The notes: generated from the letters alone by a model not told the origin. A stretch of 64,000 bases of DNA from Oscillospiraceae bacterium (GCA_017421025.1 JAFQME010000008.1:45954-109953); one strand, 5' to 3'. Counted from the stretch's first letter, positions 1 through 11,310 are shown. Made by a program: numbers and translations.

Positions 1-813
1 GGGAAATACACCACCCGTGTCCCGGTCACAACGAGAGACGAAATCGGAGAACTCACGGTTGCATTTAACAACATGGCGGACTCGATTGAAAAATCCGAGG
101 AGCTGCGTCGTGGATTTGTGGCAAATGTGTCGCATGAACTCCGCTCACCCATGACCAGTATCGCAGGATTTGTGGACGGGATTTTAGACGGTACCATCCC
201 GCCCGAGCAGCAGGAAAAGTACCTCACCATCATCTCTTCCGAGGTGCGGCGCTTGTCCCGACTGGTGAGCAGGATGCTGGATATCACACGGATGCAGGCG
301 TCTGACCCCACCGAAAACGGGGTGCGCTTTGATCTGTGCGAGGTGGTGCGGCGTGCCGTACTGGCATTTGAAGCACGACTCGAGGAGAAAACTCTGGTGC
401 TGGATGTCAAACTCCCGGCGGAGGAACTGTTCTTATTCGGAAACGAGGACGCACTCTATCAGGTGGTGTATAACCTGGTGGACAATGCGGTGAAATTCTC
501 GGATGAAGAGCGGGTCATTACCATTTCGGTGGTGGCACGGGGCAGAGATGCGGAGTTTTCCATCTCCAACTTCGGCCCGACCATCCCGCCCGAAGAACTT
601 CCCTTTGTCTTTGACCGATTCCATAAAACCGACCGTTCACGCAGTGAACAGACCGGGCTGGGACTCGGACTCTATATTGTAAAAACAACCGTCAATCAGC
701 ACAAAGGCGACATTGGCGTCATGAGTGAAAACGGGAAAACCACATTCTGGTTCCGTGTCCCGATGATGCGTGTGTCGAGAAACGAACAAGCAGGAGGAAC
801 AAAACATGAGTGA
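1..813 (+). CDS. Sensor histidine kinase, C-terminal part (5' truncated by window edge)
   Basis: The reading frame is open from base 1, so the gene begins upstream of the window. The first codons look like the end of a HAMP linker (TRDEIGELTVAFNNMADSIE). A dimerisation/phosphoacceptor H-box follows (VSHELRSP), then the ATPase N-box (NLVDNAVKFS), a G1-like FGPTIP stretch and the G2 motif GLGLGLYIV. These are the features of a membrane sensor kinase with HAMP, HisKA and HATPase_c domains. The final codons overlap the start of the HtrA protease gene by 8 bp (ATG at 806, stop at 811-813), so the two are translationally coupled. Kinase next to HtrA recalls the B. subtilis CssS secretion-stress system, where cssRS controls htrA and htrB. 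The partner response regulator should lie upstream, outside the window. That role is inferred. Confidence 0.93.
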   Translation, partial: GKYTTRVPVTTRDEIGELTVAFNNMADSIEKSEELRRGFVANVSHELRSPMTSIAGFVDGILDGTIPPEQQEKYLTIISSEVRRLSRLVSRMLDITRMQASDPTENGVRFDLCEVVRRAVLAFEARLEEKTLVLDVKLPAEELFLFGNEDALYQVVYNLVDNAVKFSDEERVITISVVARGRDAEFSISNFGPTIPPEELPFVFDRFHKTDRSRSEQTGLGLGLYIVKTTVNQHKGDIGVMSENGKTTFWFRVPMMRVSRNEQAGGTKHE

Positions 814-2182
814 TGAATTGAACCGTATTCCGGAGGAGGAAACCTCAATCGAGGAAACTCCAATTGAGGAAACCCCGGTGGAAGAAACCCCGGTGGAGGC
901 AGAACCCATTCCCGAGTTTGACATTGAGTCGCTCGATGAGGAAGCGGAGGCGGAAACTTCCACCCCACGCAGCGAATTTTCTCAGCAGGCGGAATTCTAC
1001 CGCCGTGTGCAGATGTCCGAACAAAAAGGCAAAAAGAAACGCCGCAAGATCTTAGCAATCGTGTTCGGTGCGCTTGCCGCTTATCTGCTTTTGATCGCAA
1101 TCGTGATCGGGGTAGTGGTCTATTTCATCTCGGGTGCACGCCCCCAACTTCAAGAACAGCCTGATGTGCGTGTGGAAGAGTACGTCGAGATTCAGAAAAC
1201 CCCGTTTGTCAAAGACGAGGCAGCAAATCCGGACGGCACCATGAGCGTCAAGCAGATTGCGAAGAAAGTCCGCCCGTCGGTGGTCGGCGTTGTGGCAAAC
1301 GCAATCTCTTCCAGCCCGTTCTCTTCGTCCTCCGGGTCGGTGGGAAGCGGCATCATCCTGAGCGAGGATGGCTACATCATCACCAACAACCACGTGATTG
1401 AAAACTCGGATTCGGTCTCGGTCATCTTGGATGACGGCACCGAATACGGCGCACGCATCATCGGTGTGGACGCACGTACCGACCTTGCTGTACTCAAAGT
1501 GGAGGCAAAAGATCTTCCTGCGGCAACTTTCGGGGATTCGGATGCACTGGAACAGGGCGACCTTGCGGTTGCAATCGGAAACCCGGCAGGACTCCAGCTT
1601 CAGAACACCGTGACAAGCGGAATCATCTCCGCTATCAACCGTGACGTGATTGTGGAAAACCAGCCCATGACCTTAATCCAGACCGATGCGTCCATCAACC
1701 CGGGCAACTCGGGCGGACCGCTGGTCAACGCCTACGGTCAGGTAGTGGGCATCAATACCATCAAAATCGGCATCTCCTACTATGAGGGCCTTGGCTTTGC
1801 CATCCCGATGAACACGGTCAAGCCCATTGTGGACGAACTCATCTCCCGTGGCTATGTCAAAGGTCGTCCCACCATCGGCATCACCGGTGAGATTTTGGAT
1901 GAGCGTACCGCATCGTACTTCGGCGTTCCGGCAGGCATGTATGTCGACTCGGTTGACCCACGCTCGGATGCGTATCAGAAAGGCATTATGCGTGGCGATA
2001 TCATCGTGAAGGTAGAGGGTCAGGAGGTCACATCCCTTGGCGATGTGCAAAAGGTCCGTGACGAACACGTGGCAGGCGACTCCATCACACTCACAGTCTA
2101 CCGCAACGGCAATACCCGTGACATCAAAATCATTTTGATGGACGAGGCGGAACTCAATGCCATGAACGGCATGCAGAACTAA
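806..2182 (+). CDS. HtrA/DegP-type membrane-anchored serine protease with PDZ domain
   Basis: A 458-residue protein. Residues 1-80 are a cytoplasmic acidic tail with a four-fold EETP(I/V)E-type repeat and then a basic patch. One membrane helix spans about 82-108. The trypsin-like domain carries the catalytic triad His196 (TNNHVI), Asp226 (DARTDLAVL) and Ser302 (NPGNSGGPL), and one PDZ domain occupies about 360-450. The family degrades or refolds damaged extracytoplasmic proteins. The start ATG at 806 is chosen because AGGAGGA lies 7 bases upstream; the earlier in-frame ATG at 770 is deep in the kinase gene. The gene overlaps the kinase gene and ends at a strong terminator, so kinase and protease probably form the end of one operon. 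The length and type II topology match Gram-positive HtrA proteins. The acidic repeat tail is unusual. Confidence 0.95.
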   Translation: MSDELNRIPEEETSIEETPIEETPVEETPVEAEPIPEFDIESLDEEAEAETSTPRSEFSQQAEFYRRVQMSEQKGKKKRRKILAIVFGALAAYLLLIAIVIGVVVYFISGARPQLQEQPDVRVEEYVEIQKTPFVKDEAANPDGTMSVKQIAKKVRPSVVGVVANAISSSPFSSSSGSVGSGIILSEDGYIITNNHVIENSDSVSVILDDGTEYGARIIGVDARTDLAVLKVEAKDLPAATFGDSDALEQGDLAVAIGNPAGLQLQNTVTSGIISAINRDVIVENQPMTLIQTDASINPGNSGGPLVNAYGQVVGINTIKIGISYYEGLGFAIPMNTVKPIVDELISRGYVKGRPTIGITGEILDERTASYFGVPAGMYVDSVDPRSDAYQKGIMRGDIIVKVEGQEVTSLGDVQKVRDEHVAGDSITLTVYRNGNTRDIKIILMDEAELNAMNGMQN

Positions 2183-2185
2183 CGG

Positions 2186-2223
2186 AATTCACCCCAATTT
2201 TCGGATTGGGGTGAATTTTTTTA
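2186..2223 (+). terminator. Rho-independent terminator after htrA-like gene
   Basis: A 13-bp perfect stem (AATTCACCCCAAT paired with its complement) closes a TTTCGG loop and runs into a T-tract. It lies 4 bases after the stop codon. Confidence 0.9.
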
Positions 2224-2233
2224 TGAAAATCAC

Positions 2234-2262
2234 TTTACAAGCGGGAGAAACCGTGGTATCAT
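2234..2262 (+). promoter_or_regulatory. Sigma-A promoter for the SSS symporter
   Basis: TTTACA at 2234-2239, a 17-bp spacer, and TATCAT at 2257-2262. The predicted start near 2269 leaves a leader of about 105 nt before the symporter ATG. Confidence 0.6.
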
Positions 2263-2285
2263 ATCTTGAATGTAACACCCGTGTT

Positions 2286-2340
2286 GCGGGAAGATTCATT
2301 CTCCGCCCTCTGCTTCAAAACGAGGGGCGGGGTATTTTTA
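2286..2340 (+). promoter_or_regulatory. Candidate attenuator in the symporter leader
   Basis: The leader holds two mutually exclusive hairpins. One pairs GCGG at 2286-2289 with CCGC at 2303-2306, with extra A-T pairs inside. The other pairs CCGCCCTC at 2303-2310 with GAGGGGCGG at 2322-2330 (one bulged base) and is followed by TATTTTTA, like a terminator. Both use bases 2303-2306, as in an antiterminator/terminator switch. No known riboswitch class was recognised. This is inferred from pairing only. Confidence 0.4.
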
Positions 2341-2373
2341 TGTAGATGACGCAAAAAGAAAGGTGGGATTGTC

Positions 2374-3882
2374 ATGGTTGCAAAAATTTCAATGCTTGTG
2401 TTTTTTGTCGCAGTTACTGTTCTCATCGCAGTGGTTTGCAGAAAGCGTGACGCCGGCGTTTCCGAGTTTGTCCTTGGCGGCCGCAGTGTCGGGCCGTGGC
2501 TGACCGCTTTTTCTTACGGCACCGCATATTTCTCCGCTGTGGTCTTTGTGGGCTATGCGGGTCAGTTCGGTTGGAATTTCGGCGTTTCCGCAACCTGGAT
2601 CGGGCTGGGAAATGCCTTCATCGGCAGTTTGATGGCGTGGATGATTCTGGGGCGTCGTACCCGTGTCATGACCAAGCACCTGGAAAGTGCCACCATGCCG
2701 GATTTCTTCGCAAAGCGTTTTGACAGCCATGCTTTGCGCATTGTCACCTCGGTGATTATTTTTGTATTTTTGATTCCGTATTCTGCATCGGTCTATAAAG
2801 GACAGTCGGGGCTGTTTTCGCTTTCTTTCCATCTTGATTATACCTATTGCATCATCGGTGTGGCACTCCTCACCGGTCTGTATGTGGTGGTGGGCGGCTA
2901 TATGGCAACCGCATTCAACGACCTGTTCCAGGGCATTATCATGCTGATTGGAATTGTGGCGGTCGTGGTTGCGGTCCTTTCCAAAAACGGCGGACTCACC
3001 GACTCCCTCAATGCACTCTCTCAAATCCCGTGCGAAACCGCACCGAATCTGCAAGGCGCATTCACCTCGTTCTTCGGTCCGAATATGGTCGAACTTGCGA
3101 GTGTTGTGGTGCTCACCAGCCTCGGTACTTGGGGACTTCCGCAGATGGTGCACAAGTTCTACACCATCAAGAGCGAGCGCTCCATCAAGGCGGGGACTGT
3201 GATTTCCACCGCATTTGCGCTCATCATCGCAGGCGGCAGCTATTTCCTCGGCGGCTTTGGCAGACTGTTTTACACCCCGAACGGAAACGTGGTATTTGAT
3301 GAAATCATTCCCACCATGTTGGCAGAGTCCTTGCCGGACCTGCTCATCGGTTTGGTTTTGATTCTGGTGCTCTCTGCATCCATGTCCACCCTCGCAAGCC
3401 TTGTCATGACCTCCAGCTCCACTTTCACGCTGGACTTCCTCAAGGGTGCACTGTTTCCGAATATGAACAGCAAAGCACAGGTGCTTGTCATCCGTGTTTT
3501 GTGTGCGTTCTTTGTATTGCTGTCGGTCGTCATTGCGCTCAACCCGTCCAACCTCATCACCTCGCTGATGTCCCTTTCCTGGGGCACTTTGGCAGGCTGC
3601 TTCCTCGGCCCGTTTATCTACGGTCTGTATTGGAAGCGCACCACCCGTGCAAGCGTTTGGGTGACCCTGATTACAGGGGTTGGGATCAACGTGGCAAATC
3701 TCTTTGGCGCATGGGTTTCTCCCACCGTTGCGGGGGCGGCATCCATGATTTTATCGCTTGTTTTGGTACCCGTGGTCTCTCTTGTCACCCCGAAACTCTC
3801 CGAGGGACACGTATCGAATTTGTTCTCCTGCTACACCGTCAAGGCAGAGGTGGAGCAGAAATATGCCATTGATGAAAAATAA
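2374..3882 (+). CDS. Sodium:solute symporter family (SSS) transporter
   Basis: A 502-residue, very hydrophobic protein with about 12-13 predicted membrane spans. The N-terminal block FVLGGRSVGPW, the following AFSYGTAYFSA and the cytoplasmic segment RTRVMTKHLESATMPDFFAK resemble the PutP/PanF group of the SSS family (TC 2.A.21). The family couples Na+ entry to uptake of proline, pantothenate, sugars or other small solutes; the substrate here cannot be read from sequence. The ATG at 2374 follows AAAGGTGGG at a suitable distance. The gene stands alone between its own promoter and terminator, with a possible attenuator in its leader, so it is probably regulated separately from its neighbours. 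Confidence 0.9.
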   Translation: MVAKISMLVFFVAVTVLIAVVCRKRDAGVSEFVLGGRSVGPWLTAFSYGTAYFSAVVFVGYAGQFGWNFGVSATWIGLGNAFIGSLMAWMILGRRTRVMTKHLESATMPDFFAKRFDSHALRIVTSVIIFVFLIPYSASVYKGQSGLFSLSFHLDYTYCIIGVALLTGLYVVVGGYMATAFNDLFQGIIMLIGIVAVVVAVLSKNGGLTDSLNALSQIPCETAPNLQGAFTSFFGPNMVELASVVVLTSLGTWGLPQMVHKFYTIKSERSIKAGTVISTAFALIIAGGSYFLGGFGRLFYTPNGNVVFDEIIPTMLAESLPDLLIGLVLILVLSASMSTLASLVMTSSSTFTLDFLKGALFPNMNSKAQVLVIRVLCAFFVLLSVVIALNPSNLITSLMSLSWGTLAGCFLGPFIYGLYWKRTTRASVWVTLITGVGINVANLFGAWVSPTVAGAASMILSLVLVPVVSLVTPKLSEGHVSNLFSCYTVKAEVEQKYAIDEK

Positions 3883-3893
3883 TTTGTTTTGTT

Positions 3894-3925
3894 GCGAGTT
3901 TTTCTTTTGAAAAACTCGCTTCTTT
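3894..3925 (+). terminator. Terminator after the SSS symporter
   Basis: An 11-bp stem, GCGAGTTTTTC at 3894-3904 with GAAAAACTCGC at 3909-3919, a TTTT loop, then TTCTTT. The right arm overlaps the -35 box of the next promoter. Confidence 0.8.
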
Positions 3926-3935
3926 ATGGTATACT
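3907..3935 (+). promoter_or_regulatory. Sigma-A promoter embedded in the preceding terminator
   Basis: TTGAAA at 3907-3912, a 17-bp spacer, and TATACT at 3930-3935. The -35 element lies in the loop and right arm of the terminator hairpin. Confidence 0.8.
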
Positions 3936-3985
3936 GAAGTTTAACAGGAAACACATTGTCATAAGTGAGAAAAGGAGCGTCTGTT

Positions 3986-4747
3986 ATGAAAAGAATCCTG
4001 GCGTTGTTGCTTTCGTTGCTGCTGGTGACCACCGCTGCTGCAAAAACCGTGGATATCACAGGAAATGAGAGCTTTCTGTTGTGGAATCGATGCAACAATA
4101 ACGAGTGCGAGGAAAGCTTCCTTCTCTTTGGTTACAACAGCTGTACCGATTCCGTCGAGATGTATTCGGTGGTCAAAGCGTATGCGGAAAGCAAAGGCGT
4201 GACCATGTATGCGGTGGACGGCTCACTGCTCGGCATCCGTGAAGCACTTGGCGGCGGCTCGTTGGAGCTGCCTGCAATTGTGGTGTATAACAAAAGCACC
4301 AGAGCCCTCGGCGGCGGGGACGGCATCAAGAGCCTGTCGGCGTTGAAGGCGATTGCCGACCCTATTTTGGATGCGAGAAATCCGAAGATTCAGCTTACCA
4401 TCGGCTCGGATATCATGCTGTGTGACGGCAAAAAAATCAAGCTGGAAGTTCCGGCAACCATCATTAACGGTCGCACAATGGTGCCGCTCAGAGCGGTATT
4501 TGATGCCCTCGGTGTTGCGGTCACCTGGAACGGTCAGAGCAAGCACATTACCGCAAAAAAAGGCGGGATTGAACTCGGACTCACGGTTGGAAACAACCTG
4601 ATGAGCGTCAATTACGACTATGTGAAGTTGGATTCCCCGCCTGTGATTCTAAACGGCAAAACGATGGTCCCCGCCCGTGCGATTTCAGAGCCGTTCGGTG
4701 CAGATGTAAGTTGGGACCCGACCACCCGCACCGTTACCATTCAGTAA
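3986..4747 (+). CDS. Secreted protein with copper-amine-oxidase-N-like (stalk) domain
   Basis: A 253-residue protein with a clear signal peptide (residues 1-19, MKRILALLLSLLLVTTAAA). Residues 25-125 look like a small alpha/beta domain with paired cysteines (CNNNECEE, NSCTDS), perhaps thioredoxin-like but without a CxxC active site. Residues about 137-253 carry the two-repeat pattern of the copper amine oxidase N-terminal domain: the phrases INGRTMVPLRAVFDALGV and LNGKTMVPARAISEPFGA, each followed by V-W. Firmicutes use this domain as a surface-attached or peptidoglycan-binding module, and no oxidase activity is implied. The ATG at 3986 follows AAAGGAG; the in-frame start at 3965 precedes that site. 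No terminator is visible before carB, 44 bp downstream, so some read-through is possible. Confidence 0.85.
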   Translation: MKRILALLLSLLLVTTAAAKTVDITGNESFLLWNRCNNNECEESFLLFGYNSCTDSVEMYSVVKAYAESKGVTMYAVDGSLLGIREALGGGSLELPAIVVYNKSTRALGGGDGIKSLSALKAIADPILDARNPKIQLTIGSDIMLCDGKKIKLEVPATIINGRTMVPLRAVFDALGVAVTWNGQSKHITAKKGGIELGLTVGNNLMSVNYDYVKLDSPPVILNGKTMVPARAISEPFGADVSWDPTTRTVTIQ

Positions 4748-4791
4748 ACAAACAATTCCATTGAAACTATAGAGAAAAAGGAGAAACCATC

Positions 4792-8016
<3,225 letters not shown>

Positions 8017-8018
8017 GA

Positions 8019-8296
8019 GGGTATCTTCACATAGGGAGAAATCGGTTTTGATACGCCCTTTTTCGAAAATACTGCATCAAAACGCACCGATATCCGTCAG
8101 GATTATCGGTGCGTTTTTCTTTGTCTTTTGCGAAAAATGTCAGCCTCAAAACTGCTTCGCATCTTATGACGAGGATTTCGTGATTCGAAAGCAAGCAAAA
8201 ACACGAGGGAATCATTGGCGGTTTTTGAGGATTTTTGTGATGCTATGGACTTGAAATCCTGTCATAAGACGAATGCTCCCCATATGAAGACACCCT
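8019..8296 (+). mobile_element. MITE-like element, copy 1 (terminal inverted repeats, 278 bp)
   Basis: A left end GGGTATCTTCACATAGGGAG at 8019-8038 is matched by an inverted right end at 8276-8295 in 17 of 20 positions. Inside are a hairpin at 8079-8117, a TCAAAACTGC tract near 8145, and a second inverted pair around 8163-8179 and 8252-8267 (CTTATGAC with GTCATAAG). Left-end sequence, spacer and hairpin are shared with the elements at 44089-44195 and 46624-46931. No transposase is encoded. I read this as a non-autonomous repeat that has settled directly behind carB and acts as its 3' UTR. Confidence 0.65.
8079..8118 (+). terminator. Terminator-like hairpin within element copy 1, after carB
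   Basis: The arm AAAACGCACCGATATCC pairs across a GTCA loop with its complement, with one bulged T, and ends in a T-run. It has the shape of a Rho-independent terminator in sense with carB. Confidence 0.75.
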
Positions 8297-8309
8297 TGGG
8301 TGTTTTTTC
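8290..8309 (+). terminator. Short terminator-like hairpin at the right end of element copy 1
   Basis: ACACC pairs with GGTGT across CTTG, followed by six T. It is formed by the element's own right end and may insulate the promoter just downstream. Confidence 0.45.
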
Positions 8310-8319
8310 GGGGAAACAC

Positions 8320-8349
8320 TTGACAGACGGAAATGTCCTGTGGTAAATT
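8320..8349 (+). promoter_or_regulatory. Promoter of the SipW-type secreted protein gene
   Basis: TTGACA at 8320-8325, then an 18-bp spacer ending in TGG (extended -10) and TAAATT at 8344-8349. A TATAAT at 8349-8354 is also present but sits too far from the -35. Confidence 0.6.
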
Positions 8350-8395
8350 ATAATTGCGTAGTGTTCGCTTAATTTTTACATAAGGAGAAATTACC

Positions 8396-9811
8396 ATGAG
8401 AAAAACCAAACAGGCACTGCTGCTCAGTGCTCTGAGCCTGCTCGTGTGCATTTCCATGCTCATCGGCACCACCTTTGCATGGTTTACCGACTCTGTTTCC
8501 TCGGTCAACAACATCATCAAGTCGGGAAATCTCGACATCGAGGTGTCTTACAGCACAAACGGTGTGGACTTCCTTCCGCTTGGGGCTGACCCGATTCTCC
8601 CCAAGGATGCTCTTTGGGAGCCGGGCTATACCCGTGTTGTGGCGCTCAGTGTGAAAAACGTGGGCAGCCTTGCAGCAAAGCTCGACGTTGCAACCAAAAT
8701 TGTTTCCGAAACAGAGGGCATCAACGTCTATGACGAATCCTTCAAGCTTTCGGAGTATCTGGATATTTACAGCGCAGATTCCCTTGCGGGTGTGGATTTC
8801 TCCGACCGTGCAAGTGTCAAGGGCATGACCGCAGCGGAATTCGGCACAAGCCTTTACACCGACGCTTCCATTCTCCCGAATGAGGAGAAGGTCTTTGTTC
8901 TCGGTATTACCATGCCCGAAACCGTCGGAAACGAAGCAAACCACAAGACCGGCGCCGGCAATCAGCCGTCCGTCACCTTCGGTCTTACCGTGCTTGCAGC
9001 TCAGCTCATGCATGAGTATGACTCCTTCGGCAACGACTACGACAAGGACGCGACCTATCCGGAAGTTACCGTTCCTGTGGACGGAATTACACTTGATATG
9101 GCAGAACTTACCGTTGAAATGGGAAAAACTGCAACGCTTACCGCAACTGTTTCTCCCGAAAATGCTACCAATAAGAAAGTGACCTGGACTTCGTCCGATG
9201 AATCGGTCGCAACCGTTGATGAAAACGGCGTTGTTACCGCTGTCGCTCTCGGTACCGCGACGATTTCCGTAAAGGCGGGAGAATTCAGCGACTCCTGCAC
9301 GGTGTCGGTTTTCAAGGAGTATGCAAGAAAGCTCAATGCAGGTCACAATAAAGACAGCTCTATATCTACAAGTACAGGTGCTGACTTTTTACCTGTTGCA
9401 GCTGTAAATCCGGGAATTTACGGTTACTCCGTATTTGATGGAGATACAAGAATTGCAAATTATGTTTATTTCCGCTATAACAAGGTTGCAAAAGAAACGA
9501 TCGACGAAAATTCTTACAAGATTTTGGTCGATTTAGAGGTGCTGGATGAGAATCGTAACGCTTTGGAATTGAAGTCCGGTTCACCGTATAACACCGGAAA
9601 AGAATACCTTCACGTTTATTTGAATCTGATTGAAGTTCCGACCGGTTACTCCATCTCGACAGTTAAGGTAAATGGTTCTGCATTTACTTTAACCAACAAT
9701 GCAAGCGGAAATCCGGCTGCAGGAGAATATTGGATTGGCTATGACCAAAAAGATATTTATCTCCAGTCTAAAACTGCAGGCCTGATTGAGATTACCGTCA
9801 CCAAAAACTAA
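8396..9811 (+). CDS. Secreted protein with SipW-type (TasA/camelysin-like) signal and Big2 domain
   Basis: A 471-residue protein. The N-terminus, with a hydrophobic stretch ending GTTFAWFTDS, then VSSVNNIIKSGNLD, is the signature of SipW-dependent signal peptides seen in TasA and camelysin proteins of biofilm or spore coats. Residues about 40-220 resemble the beta-rich TasA/CalY fold. Residues about 226-304 form a bacterial Ig-like group 2 (Big2) domain, with VTWTSSDESVATVDENGVV typical of the family. The last 165 residues are an unrecognised beta-rich region rich in Tyr and Asn, with more AT-rich codons than the front half. No SipW peptidase gene is nearby. The ATG at 8396 follows AAGGAGAAATTACC. 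It is probably exported and surface-associated; the exact role is unknown. Confidence 0.82.
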   Translation: MRKTKQALLLSALSLLVCISMLIGTTFAWFTDSVSSVNNIIKSGNLDIEVSYSTNGVDFLPLGADPILPKDALWEPGYTRVVALSVKNVGSLAAKLDVATKIVSETEGINVYDESFKLSEYLDIYSADSLAGVDFSDRASVKGMTAAEFGTSLYTDASILPNEEKVFVLGITMPETVGNEANHKTGAGNQPSVTFGLTVLAAQLMHEYDSFGNDYDKDATYPEVTVPVDGITLDMAELTVEMGKTATLTATVSPENATNKKVTWTSSDESVATVDENGVVTAVALGTATISVKAGEFSDSCTVSVFKEYARKLNAGHNKDSSISTSTGADFLPVAAVNPGIYGYSVFDGDTRIANYVYFRYNKVAKETIDENSYKILVDLEVLDENRNALELKSGSPYNTGKEYLHVYLNLIEVPTGYSISTVKVNGSAFTLTNNASGNPAAGEYWIGYDQKDIYLQSKTAGLIEITVTKN

Positions 9812-9822
9812 CCGAAGAAACG

Positions 9823-9853
9823 AAAAACGCTCCCAAACGGGAGCGTTTTTTTT
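9823..9853. terminator. Bidirectional terminator between convergent genes
   Basis: A 12-bp perfect stem AAAAACGCTCCC / GGGAGCGTTTTT with an AAAC loop and T-runs on both sides. It serves the SipW-type gene (plus) and the MATE gene (minus), whose stop it touches. Confidence 0.9.
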
Positions 9854-11204
9854 ACTTTGTAATGCGTGTTTTGGAAAGGTCGGTTTTGTGGTAATAAATT
9901 GCGGCGAGGATGCTGCACAGCACCCAGCCCATGGGGTAGGCAAGTGCGATGGGTAAGGGCTCATTTACAATGAAATTTGCCATCACAAAGAGATACGCTT
10001 GACGGAACGCCACAAACGAGGTGAGCATAATGATCATGGGCGCTTTGGTATCCCCGGCACCTCGCAGTGCCCCGATATAGATTTGGTTGATGCAGCAAAT
10101 CAGATAAAACGGGGTGAGGCAGCGCAAAAACGTGGTGCCCATCTTCACAACACCCGGGGTGTTATTGAAAAACGCAATCGTGTGCGGCGCAAAGACCATG
10201 ACCGGAATCATGAGCACGCCTGTGGTGAGCATGGCAAGGATGAGCGAGGTACGCACCCCACGCTTGGCACGTGCCACATCCCCGTAGCCCAAATTCTGCC
10301 CCATAAACGTGGTGGAAGCGAGTGCGACCGATTGCATGGGCAGGATGATGAGTTGGTCGATTTTATGGTAGGCAGAGTACCCTGAGATGCAGTCGGTCCC
10401 GAAGAAGTTGATGTACCGATGCACAAAGACATTGGAAAACGAGGTGAGCGCCATTTGGAGTGCGGAGGGGAAGCCGATGCGCACGATCTTCCAAAGCAAG
10501 TCCCCGGCGATTCTGAGCTTTTTGAGGGAGAGTCGCACGCAGGAATCCGAACGGAAGAGGGTGAGCAGCACCAGGACCGCCGAGAGTCCTTGGGCGATGA
10601 CGGTTGCATACGCAACCCCCTCCACGCCCATGCCGAATTTGAGGACAAAGAGCAAATCCAGCACGGTGTTGAGCAAAGCGCAAACCACCAGGTAATAAAA
10701 CGGACGGGTGGAGTCGCCCACCGCACGCAAAATCGCAGAGCCGATGTTGTAGATGACCAGCCCCAACAGTCCGGAAAAATAAATGGTGAGATACGACTTC
10801 GAGTAGGGGTAGACCTCGCTCGGCACCTGCATGAAGCGGAGTAAGAGCGGGATGAGCAGCACCCCGACAATGCTCAGGACCACGCCCAGAATCAGCGAGC
10901 AGGCGATTGTGGTATGCACGGTGCGGCTCACGTTTTTCTCGTCTTTCGCACCGAAGTATTGGGAAATGACCACACTCGCACCGGCGGAAAAGCCCATGAA
11001 CAGAGAAATCATGGTGTTGACGATTTGGGTGACCGAGCCGACGCCGGAAAACGCTTCGTTGGAAACAAAATTTCCAAGCACCCAGGTGTCCACCATATTA
11101 TACAGTTGTTGGAAAAGATTGCCGGCAAGAAGCGGCAGGGTAAAGGCGATGATATGGCGAAGGATGTTCCCTTGGGTCATATCCACGCTGGTTTTGGCTT
11201 TCAT
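9852..11204 (-). CDS. MATE family efflux transporter
   Basis: A 450-residue protein with twelve hydrophobic segments in two similar halves. It opens with the typical PLLAGNLFQQLYNMVDTWVLG stretch and continues with FMGFSAGASVVISQYFGA. MATE proteins of this DinF/NorM-like group export drugs or organic cations in exchange for Na+ or H+. The second half repeats the pattern (LGYGDVARAKRGVR after MGQN). The start is the ATG at 11204, preceded by GAGGTGG; a TTG codon directly before it is a less likely start. The gene ends inside the shared terminator. It is divergent from the NhaC-type antiporter with about 100 bp between them. Confidence 0.93.
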   Translation of the reverse strand: MKAKTSVDMTQGNILRHIIAFTLPLLAGNLFQQLYNMVDTWVLGNFVSNEAFSGVGSVTQIVNTMISLFMGFSAGASVVISQYFGAKDEKNVSRTVHTTIACSLILGVVLSIVGVLLIPLLLRFMQVPSEVYPYSKSYLTIYFSGLLGLVIYNIGSAILRAVGDSTRPFYYLVVCALLNTVLDLLFVLKFGMGVEGVAYATVIAQGLSAVLVLLTLFRSDSCVRLSLKKLRIAGDLLWKIVRIGFPSALQMALTSFSNVFVHRYINFFGTDCISGYSAYHKIDQLIILPMQSVALASTTFMGQNLGYGDVARAKRGVRTSLILAMLTTGVLMIPVMVFAPHTIAFFNNTPGVVKMGTTFLRCLTPFYLICCINQIYIGALRGAGDTKAPMIIMLTSFVAFRQAYLFVMANFIVNEPLPIALAYPMGWVLCSILAAIYYHKTDLSKTRITK

Positions 11205-11255
11205 CAAACCACCTCGGATTTATTGTAGCACTCGGGGCTACGGTTGACAAGACAC

Positions 11256-11284
11256 TTGACAAAATTCGGAAAATCATATAAATT
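11256..11284 (+). promoter_or_regulatory. Promoter of the NhaC-type antiporter gene
   Basis: TTGACA at 11256-11261, a 17-bp spacer and TAAATT at 11279-11284 (or TATAAA at 11277 with a 15-bp spacer). A second TTGACA starts at 11244. Confidence 0.55.
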
Positions 11285-11310
11285 CAAAGGTAGAATAGGA
11301 GGATGTTTTT

